Of a stretch of 64,000 nt of DNA, positions 44,444 through 52,800 are shown piece after piece. A program made the position numbers and the translations under genes. The notes under the pieces are model-generated. The model saw only the letters and a program-made list of their open reading frames with translations. It made no database searches and was not told where the DNA came from. The stretch is from Micromonospora parathelypteridis (GTDB lineage: Bacteria; Actinomycetota; Actinomycetes; Mycobacteriales; Micromonosporaceae): positions 5,890,001 to 5,954,000 of the forward strand of contig NZ_JACHDP010000001.1 of the NCBI RefSeq assembly GCF_014201145.1. Direction: 5' to 3'. The first letter of the stretch is position 1. Every line of letters begins with the position of its first letter.

Positions 44444-45601
44444 TCAGGACATCGCGGGCACGCCGACGAGGCTCGCAATGACATTACGTTGGATCTCCGA
44501 TGTCCCGCCGTAGATGGTCCCGGCGAGGGCATCACGAAGTTCGCGCTCGATCGGCAGGTCGCTGACGTAACCGCGCGCGCCGTGAAGCTGCTGCGCGTCC
44601 AGGCACGTCTGGATCAGACCCTCGGTGGCGAAGACCTTCAGAATGGCGCACTCGAGCAGCGCCATTCGGCCTTGGCTCTTGAGCCAGGCGACGTGGTAGA
44701 GCATCAAACGCGCGGCCTCCAGGCGTACCCGCATGTCGGCGATCTTGTGCGAGACGGCCTGGAACGCCCCGATCGGCTTGCCGAACTGCCGCCGGGTCGC
44801 CGCGTGCCTGACGCTCATGTCCAGGACCCGACGCATCGCGCCGATGGCCGCGGAGAACATGAAGCTCCGCTCCCACTCGATCGTGGAGGTGAAGATCTGG
44901 TAGCCGCGGCCCTCGGCGCCGAGGATGTGATCGGCCGAGAGGACGACGTCGTCGAAACGAATCTCTCCCATCAGCGTGCCGCGCAGACCCGCCTTGGGAA
45001 TGTCCCGGACGACCTGGACCCCCGGCAGGTCGGCCGGGACGATGAACAGGGTGAGCGCGCCCTGAGCGGGCCCGTCCCCGGTACGGGCGATGACCGTGAA
45101 CAGGTCCGCCACCGGTCCGTTGCTGATGAAGCACTTGGTGCCGGTGAGCACGTAGGTGTCACCGACGCGCTCCGCGCGGGTGGTCATGGCCAGGATGTCG
45201 GATCCGGCCTGCGGTTCGGTGAGCGCGTGGGCACCGACCATCGACCCGTCCACCAACGGCGGCAGATAGCGTGCGCACTGCTCGGGCGTGCCGTGCTCCA
45301 CGATGTACATCACGCACGCCCACAGGTGGTTGTTGATCGCGAAGGTCAGCCCGTTGTCCCGGCAGGCATAGGCGAACGCCTCGTGCGCCACCATGGCGGT
45401 GACCGGGTCGAGCTCCGAGCCGCCGTACGCGCGGGGGACCGTCCAGCCCAGTACGCCGAACTCGGCGCACCTGGCCCAGCCCTCCCGGTCGAAGGTCGCC
45501 GCTCGGTCGTGCTCGGCGGCGTCCGCGCCGATCTCCGCGCGAGCGAAGGCGATCACCTTGTCCCGCAGGCTCTGCTGCTCTGGAGTCAATGAGAAGTCCA
45601 C
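44444..45601 (-). CDS. Acyl-CoA dehydrogenase-like flavoprotein
   Basis: A 385-residue enzyme with the full acyl-CoA dehydrogenase fold. Segments include AHALTEPQAGSDILAMTT and TKCFISNG (flavin binding), ATRRQFGKPIGAFQAVSHKIADM, and the C-terminal IYGGTSEIQRN. The glutamate that acts as base in YEGT of many family members is Gly here, so the base may be elsewhere. The GTG start follows GGAGGG and overlaps the acyltransferase gene by 16 bases. Relatives FkbI and ZmaI oxidise acyl groups on carrier proteins. Here it probably acts on an aminoacyl- or hydroxyacyl-carrier protein, since no fatty-acid genes are near. Confidence 0.87.
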   Translation of the reverse strand: MDFSLTPEQQSLRDKVIAFARAEIGADAAEHDRAATFDREGWARCAEFGVLGWTVPRAYGGSELDPVTAMVAHEAFAYACRDNGLTFAINNHLWACVMYIVEHGTPEQCARYLPPLVDGSMVGAHALTEPQAGSDILAMTTRAERVGDTYVLTGTKCFISNGPVADLFTVIARTGDGPAQGALTLFIVPADLPGVQVVRDIPKAGLRGTLMGEIRFDDVVLSADHILGAEGRGYQIFTSTIEWERSFMFSAAIGAMRRVLDMSVRHAATRRQFGKPIGAFQAVSHKIADMRVRLEAARLMLYHVAWLKSQGRMALLECAILKVFATEGLIQTCLDAQQLHGARGYVSDLPIERELRDALAGTIYGGTSEIQRNVIASLVGVPAMS

Positions 45602-46893
45602 GAACCCTCCTTGTCGGCTGTCACTTCGGCGACGGGTACATCCAGGCCACCGACCCAGGCGCGCGCGGCCACTTCGAGCAGCGCGGCCACCGGGCCGCGG
45701 CGATTCGCGAGCCGGCTCATCGGCGCCAGTACGGTGGCGTCCGGCCGAGCCGCCCGTAGGGGGTGCTGGTTGGCCAGCGAGGTGAGCATCTGCCCCGGTC
45801 CCGTCTCGATGGCGAGGACGCCGGGCAACTCCCACAGCCGCGTCAGGTTGTCGAAGAAGCGCACCGTCTGGCACATGTGGCGGGACCAGTACGTCGGGTC
45901 GGTCACCTCGGCCGGCGCGATCCAGTCCCCGGTCACGTTGGACACGATCGGAATGCGCGGTGGCCGCAGGTCGACGGCCGACAGCGCGTCTCGTAGGGGT
46001 CTGTCGAGCGGGGCCATCATCGAGGAGTGGAAGGCGTGCCGGGTGGACAGGTTCATCGTCACCACGGCCTGGCTGGCGAGCTTCGAGCCCAGTGCCGCGA
46101 GCTGCGCGGTCGGCCCGGACACGACGCACAACCGGGCCGCGTTGACGGCGGCTAGGCAGACCTCGTCCCCCAGGTACGGTGCCAGTTCGTCCTCGGCCAG
46201 CAGAACCAGCATCATCGCGCCCGGCGGCAGTCCGTCGATGAGGTGGGCCCGCTGGGCCACCAGGCGCAGCGCGTCGGGCAACGGTAGGACCTCCGCGACC
46301 GCCGCGGCGGTGTACTCGCCGATGCTGTAGCCGACCAGGGCCCCGGGTTCCACGCCCCAGGCCCGCAGCTGGGCGGCGAGGGCGTACTCCACCGCGAAGA
46401 CGGCCGGTTGGGCCAGCCGCGTCTCGTCCAGCGGGTCGGGGCCGCCGCGGATCACGGCGTCCGAGTCGTCCGCCGACGGTGCCAGCAGGTGCTCGCGCAG
46501 ATCGCTGCCGATCAGCGGTATCAGCTGCTCCGCGCAGTCGTCCAACACCGCGCGGAACGTCCCCAGCCACTGGTACGCCTCACGGGCGACTCCGGTGCGT
46601 TGCTCTCCCACGCCGGGGAAGAGGAATACCGGGAGGGGTGACCCCGCCTCACCCGGATGGACCTCGCTTCGGAAGACGAGGCGGGGATCCGGCTCGCGCA
46701 GGAGTGCGGCGGCCTCCGCGGCGTCGCGAGCGATCACGGCGAGACGGTGGCGGTCGTGGCCGGGCTCGGGCAGGAGAGCACCCTCGGCCAGGGCCGCGGC
46801 CGTCTGGGTGGCGAGCCGGTCGAGGTGGTCCGACGACGGCGCGCTCAGCGCGTACATCTTCCAGGACTGCGTCTGCACGGTCGGGGCGGTCAT
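45586..46893 (-). CDS. Free-standing acyltransferase (PKS AT-like, trans-acting)
   Basis: 435 residues: a PKS-like AT domain with a short N-terminal linker (WKMYALSAPSSDHLDRLA). The nucleophile motif is GYSIGEY (about residue 190) instead of GHSxG. The His region is LSTRHAFHSSMMAPL (about 285). No ketosynthase is present in the window, so it is unlikely to load a polyketide extender in the ordinary way. VinK- and ZmaF-like ATs move aminoacyl or aminomalonyl groups between carrier proteins. It is co-translated with NRPS-4 (ATGA overlap), which has two modules lacking A domains, so it may load them. Confidence 0.85.
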   Translation of the reverse strand: MTAPTVQTQSWKMYALSAPSSDHLDRLATQTAAALAEGALLPEPGHDRHRLAVIARDAAEAAALLREPDPRLVFRSEVHPGEAGSPLPVFLFPGVGEQRTGVAREAYQWLGTFRAVLDDCAEQLIPLIGSDLREHLLAPSADDSDAVIRGGPDPLDETRLAQPAVFAVEYALAAQLRAWGVEPGALVGYSIGEYTAAAVAEVLPLPDALRLVAQRAHLIDGLPPGAMMLVLLAEDELAPYLGDEVCLAAVNAARLCVVSGPTAQLAALGSKLASQAVVTMNLSTRHAFHSSMMAPLDRPLRDALSAVDLRPPRIPIVSNVTGDWIAPAEVTDPTYWSRHMCQTVRFFDNLTRLWELPGVLAIETGPGQMLTSLANQHPLRAARPDATVLAPMSRLANRRGPVAALLEVAARAWVGGLDVPVAEVTADKEGSWTSH

Positions 46894-49800
46894 AGTGACT
46901 CCTGGGTGGTGAGCGCGCCGTCCCGGCTGACCGGCAGGTCGATGCCGAGTTCCGCCATGAGGTCGGTGACGAAGTCCAGCTGACCGGCCCGGTTGGCCAG
47001 GATGACCGCGCCGGCGCCGCCCGTGCCCGCCAGGGTCAGTGCCTGATAGCCCGGCCCGTCCCCGGCGTGGCCGAACCAGCCGCTGCCGGTGGCGATGCTG
47101 CCGAGGCCGTAGGAGACGGATGGCAGCGGCTGGGTCATCGTCGCGGCTTCGTCCGGACCCAGCAGGACCGCGGGCTCGCCGCGCAGTGCCCGTAGGACGT
47201 CGCAGGCGAGCTTGGCAAGGTCAGTCGCGGTGGTCCACAGCCCGCTCGCGGCTCCGTCGGTCACCACGTGCCAGCCACCGGGCAGGTGACCGCCGTCGTC
47301 GGTGTGTCCCAGGGCGACCCGCCCGGCGCGGCGCAACGGGAACGACTGGTCGTAGCTGCTGTTGGTCATGCCCATCGGGGTGAACACGACGCGGTCCATC
47401 AGCACGGCGAACGGCTCGCCGGTGACCTCCGCGAGAATCTGCTGGATCACGCCGAAGTTCGCGCACGAGTAGCGGAACTCCCCGGCAGGCCCCTCCCGGC
47501 GCACCGCTGGATTGGTGGCTGGCGGCGAGCCGTGCAGGATGTCCAGCAGGGACGGCGACGCCGCGGTGCGGGCCACCCCCAGGTTGGTCAGCCGGGTCAG
47601 ACCCGAGGTGTGACTGAGCAACTGGCGCAGGGTGATCGGGTGTCCGTCGCCGTCGTCCGGCGGCTGCCACCGCGACAGATAGTCGCGTGCGTCGACGTCG
47701 AGGTCCAGCAGTCCGTCCCGGACCAGGCGCAGGACCCCGAGCGCTGTCACGTGCTTGCTGACCGAGCAGACCTGGAACACCGTCTCGGGTCCCGCGACCA
47801 CGGTTCCACCGGCCTTCGTCACGCCGGCGGTCCACGCCTGGGCGACCTCGCCGTTCTCGATGAGGGCGATGCTCGCGGCGGGAACCCGGTGGCGGGCCAT
47901 CGCAGACCGCACCGCCTGTTCCCGGTCGTCGGGCAGCGAGCCGGACGCGGCCGGGCGGGACACTGCCTGGCGGGACTCGGCGGGGCTCGGCGCGTCGGTG
48001 CCGGCCTCCGGATCGTCGGCGTCGACGGCCGCCAGCACCTTGGTGAACGTCCGGAGCCGCAGGATCTGCTGGACGGTGATGGGGATCTGCGCGCGCCGGG
48101 CCGCCCCGGCCACCTGGAACGCGAGGATGGAGTCTCCGCCGACGTGGAAGAAGTTCTCGTCCGGGTCGACGTCCGGCATCTGCAGTACGGCGTCCCAGAT
48201 GTCCTTGAGCACCCTGGCCCGCCCGGTGAAGGCGGCTCCGGCCTCGGAGTGCGGCGCTTCCTCCGGCGACTCGACCGGTGCGACCGTGGGCACCGGCTCG
48301 GGCAGCACGGCGCCGAGGACCGTGTCGCCGCCGTTTCCGGCGAGCAGCTCCAGCAGCTCCGTGAGCCGGTCAAGCAGGCGCTCGATGGTGGTCGGACGGT
48401 AGACCGAGCGGTTGTACTTCAGCCCGACCCGCAGGCCGCCGTCGAAGTCGGCGGAGAGGGTGAGGTCGCGCCCCGTCTCGCCCACCTCGACGTCCAGGGG
48501 GGACACCGACAGGTCGGTGGTCAACTCGCCCGAGGCGATGTTGAAGTTGCGGAAGACGAACAGCGAGGTGAACGGCGTACCGCGGGACATGCCGATGGCC
48601 TTACGCACGTCTCCGAGGGCGGTGGCGACGCGGTCGTGCAGCGCCAACTGCTCTTCCTGCGTGTGGCGCAGCCACGGTCCCAGCTGCGCCGCGCGGTCGA
48701 TCCGCAGCCTGGTCGGCAGGATGTTCATGAACATGCCGACCATCTGCTCCACACCGCTGACCGGGGCGTTGCGCCCGGCCAGCGTGGTGCCGAACACCGC
48801 GTCGCGGCCGCCGTCGTGCTCGCTCAGCAGCAGACCCCAGGCACAATGCAGCAGCGTGTGTAGGGTGACCCGCTCACGGCGAGCCGCCACCTGAAGGCGG
48901 GTCAGCAGCTCGTCGGGGAGGGTGCGAGTCTGGCTGGCGGAGCCCGCCGACCCGGCGACCGGCTCGGCCAGCGGCAGCGACGACGGCGCCGGCAGCCCGG
49001 CGAACATGTCGCGCCAGAACTCGCCGTCGTCCGCGGTCGTCGTCTGTGGTGTGCGCAGCCAGCGGACGTATCCCTCGACCGGGACGCTGCCCGCCGGCAG
49101 CGGCCGGCCCTCGCGTAGCGCCCGGTACGCCGACGACACCTCGGCGAAGACGAGGTTGAAGCTGTACCCGTCCATCACGACGTGATGGGTGCTCCACACG
49201 AAGCGGTGGGACCGCTCCCCGGTGCGAATGAGGAAGAACCGCGACGGCGGGTGCTGGTCGAGGCCGGCGCCGTGGTCGAGCTCGCGGGCCAGCAGCCGGT
49301 CGATCCAGGCCGCCCGGGCCGGTGCCGGCACGTGCGTGCAGTCGTGCCGCTCCAGGACGACCTCGTGTCGCCGGAGCACGACCTGCACCGGCCGGGGCAG
49401 GCCGTCGCTGAGGTAGCGCGTTCGCAGGGCCGGGTGCCGGTCGGTGGCGTGCTGCCACGCCCGGCGCAGCAGGTCCGCGTCGAGCGGGCCGTCGATGTCG
49501 GAGGCGTAGGTGCGCTGGTAGATGTCCCGTTCAGCCGCGAGGTGCTCGAACAGCATGCTCACCTGCAGCGGCGCGAGCGCGTAGACGCCCTCAACCTCGT
49601 CGGCGGGCAGCGTGGCCATCAGGTCGGCCAGGCTCGCCTCGTCCAGGCCGCTCAGGCCCGTCGAGTCGGCCGATGCCGCACCAGCAGGGCCGAGACCGGC
49701 GGATGGTGCCGGGTCGGCGGTCGGGGTCGGCGGATCCGTGCCGTCCGGTTCCGGCATCGCCGCAAGCTGGGCGACCGTCGGGTGACTGAACAGGTCAGTC

Positions 49801-52800
49801 GGCCGGCGGATGAGGCCGATGTCACGGGCGCGGGCGACGATCTGCATGGCGCGAATGGAGTCACCGCCGAGTTCGATGAAATCGTCCCCGATCCCGATCT
49901 CGACCAGGTGGAGCACCTCTGCCCAGATCTCGGCCAGCCGGCGCTCGAGCGGTGTGCGCGCGCCGGTGACCCGTACGGCGCTGGGCGAGGCCAGCTTCTC
50001 GGGTTCGGTGTCGGCCAGCAGGCCGTCGAGGATCTCGACGTACTCGTCGAGCAGACTCTCCGCGGCGGACACCCGGGCACGGTCGTAGTTGATCCGCAAT
50101 GTCAGCTCCTCATGCAGGCTCGCGCCGAGGACGACCGGGTAGCCGGTCTGCCGGATCGCCCTGTCGACGTGGACATCCAGCTCCGGTGGTCGCTGTCCGG
50201 CCGGCGCGTCGAAGTTTTCGTAGACGAAGATCGTTTCGAACAGCGGGCGGCCGCCCGCGTGGCCCGCCGCTCGCTGGATGTCGGCGAGGGCGAGGTGGCC
50301 GTGGCCGTTCGCCGCGGCCTGGTTGGCCTGCGACATCTGCAGCCAATGGCCCAGGCTGCCGGCGGCGACTCGGACGCGGTTCGGCACAGTGCTCATCAGC
50401 AGGCCGACGATGCGCTCGATTCCGGGTACGTCGGCGTCGCGGCCGGCGATCAGCGTGCCGAACATGACCTCGGCATCGCCGGTCTCGCGGGCCAACAGCA
50501 GCGCCCAGGCGGCCTGGAGCACGGTGCCGACCGTCACGCGATGCCGGCGGGCCAGCGCCCGGATGTCCTCGACGCGCTGACGGTCGAGGACCGCCGTCAC
50601 CTCGGCCGCGCTGGCCTCGGCCCGCGTCGCGGCAGGGCGGACGAAGGGCAGGTCGGTGGGTGTGGCGCCGAGCAGGCGCTCGCGCCAGAACGCCATGCTG
50701 GCGTCGGTGTCCTGCGCCCACAGCCAGCGGATGTAGTCCCCGAATGGCACCGGCTCGGGCAGCTGCGGACCTACCCTGCCCGTCCGCGCGTGGTAGGCGA
50801 GGAGAATCTCGTTCACCAGCACGGGCATGCTCCACCCGTCGAGCAGCAGGTGATGGAAGGACCACACCAACAGGTGAGCGGCCGGGCCCGTGCGGATCAA
50901 CCGGCACCGGTGCGGCGGCCTCAGGTCCAGCGCGAAGCCCTGCTCGCGGTCGGCGGCCAGTAGGCGAGCCAGCTCGGCGTCGCACTCGGCGGCCGTCCGG
51001 TGCGACCAGTCCAGGTAGTCCCAGTCGAGTTCGGCTACGGGCGCGACGACCTGGACCGGGTGCGGCAGTTCGCGCCAGGCGAAGGTGGTACGCAGGACGG
51101 GGTGGCGGTCGACGCCGTGCTGCCAGGCGTACCGGAGGTCGTCGGGGCGCAGGTCGCCGTCGATGCCGATGACGAACTGCTCGACATTCGCGGCGCGCTC
51201 CGGCTCGGCCAGGGTCTGGAACAACATGCCGGCCTGCAGCGGCGACAGCCGGTAGAGGTCGGCGATGCCGGCCGGCCGGATCTGGGTGAGGAGCTTGCGC
51301 TGTGCCACCGGCGGGAGGTCCGCCGATCGCAGCATCGCCGCGAGCCCGGGCTGGGCCGTGTCGCCGCCGGGCCGTGCCGCGACCGGCGATGTCGTACTGC
51401 CGGCCACCGCCTCGGCCAACTCGGCGATGCTCTGATGGCCGAACAGCAGCGCCGGAGTCACCGCCAGCCCGGCGTCGCGGGCCTGGCGGGCCACGCGTAC
51501 CGACAGCAGCGAGTCCCCGCCGAGGTCGAAGAAGTTGGCGTGGATGCCGATCCGGGGTACGCCGAGCACGGTCTGCCAGATCTCGGTGAGCGTCTGCTCG
51601 GCGGGCGTGCGGGGGGCCGCGATCTGGTCGGCATCGGGCAGTGCCGGTTCGGGCAGGGCGCCCCGGTCGACCTTCCCGCCGGCGGTGAGCGGCATCTGGT
51701 CGAGCACGGTCACCACCGACGGCACCATGTAGTCCGGCAACCCGGCCGCGACGAACCGTTTGACCCCGTCGGGCGCGACCGCCGCACGGGCGGCTCCGAC
51801 GACGTACGCCGCCAGCCGCTGATGGCCACCGGCCTCGCGGCAGACGACCACCGCCTCGGTGACCTCCGGGTGGGCCAGCAGACGTGCTTCGACCTCGGCC
51901 AGTTCCACCCGGTACCCCCGGATCTTGACCTGGTGGTCGATCCGCCCGAGGAAGTCGATGTTGCCGTCGAGGCGGAACCTGGCGAGGTCGCCGGTGCGGT
52001 ACATCCGGGCACCGGGCAGCGGGTCGTACGGGTCGGGCACGAACCGCTCGGCGGTCAGCGCCGGGCGGCCGGCGTAGCCACGGGCCACCCCGACACCGCC
52101 GATGTACAGCTCGCCCACGACCCCGGGCGGGGCCAGCCGCCCCTGGGCGTCCAGGACGTACATCCGCAGGTTGGCGATCGGCCGGCCGATCGAGATCGGC
52201 GACGCCGGGTCGAAATCATCGCCGATCTCGTAGACGGAGCAACCGACGACCGTCTCGGTGGGGCCGTACTCGTTGATGATCCGGCCCTGCGGGGCGATCT
52301 CGCGCCAGGCCGCGACGGTCTCCGGACGGACCTCGTCGGCCCCCACGACGTAGGTGCGCACCGAGTTCACCCGGGAACCGGCCGGCGTGAGGTGGCGCAG
52401 CGCGTCGAGGTGGCCCGGGGTGATCTTCAGGAGGCTGAAGTCGCCGTCGCGCTGGATCAGGTCAGCCAGCGCCTGGACCTGGTCTGTCTCCGGCAGGAGC
52501 GTGACATCCCGGCCGCTGATCAGCGGGAGCAGGAAGTTGGGTACGGACAGGTCGAAGGCGATCGAGCCCACCATCGGTGCCCCGGACGTGCCCTGGACGC
52601 CGTAGCCGTCGATCGACCAGAGTAGATAGTTCGCGACGCCGCGGTGGGTGACCAGCACTCCCTTGGGGCGGCCGGTCGAGCCCGAGGTGTACATGATGTA
52701 GATCAAGTTGTTCGGGGTGTTGACCGCCTCGGGGTCGGTCTCGGCGTACCCCGAAAGGTCCTCGGTGGGCACACAGATCCGCTCGCCGTCGAAGTCCGCG

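Noticed and set aside
46890..47910. A separate beta-lactamase resistance gene
   Set aside because: The domain is in frame with NRPS-4, with no start, ribosome site or stop between them.
48900..51300. Second and third C-like domains of NRPS-4 as epimerisation domains
   Set aside because: Their starts read LSPLQAGMLF and LAPLQVSMLF, a condensation-type signature, and the usual epimerase motifs were not seen. The preceding GGDS carrier motif alone is not enough.
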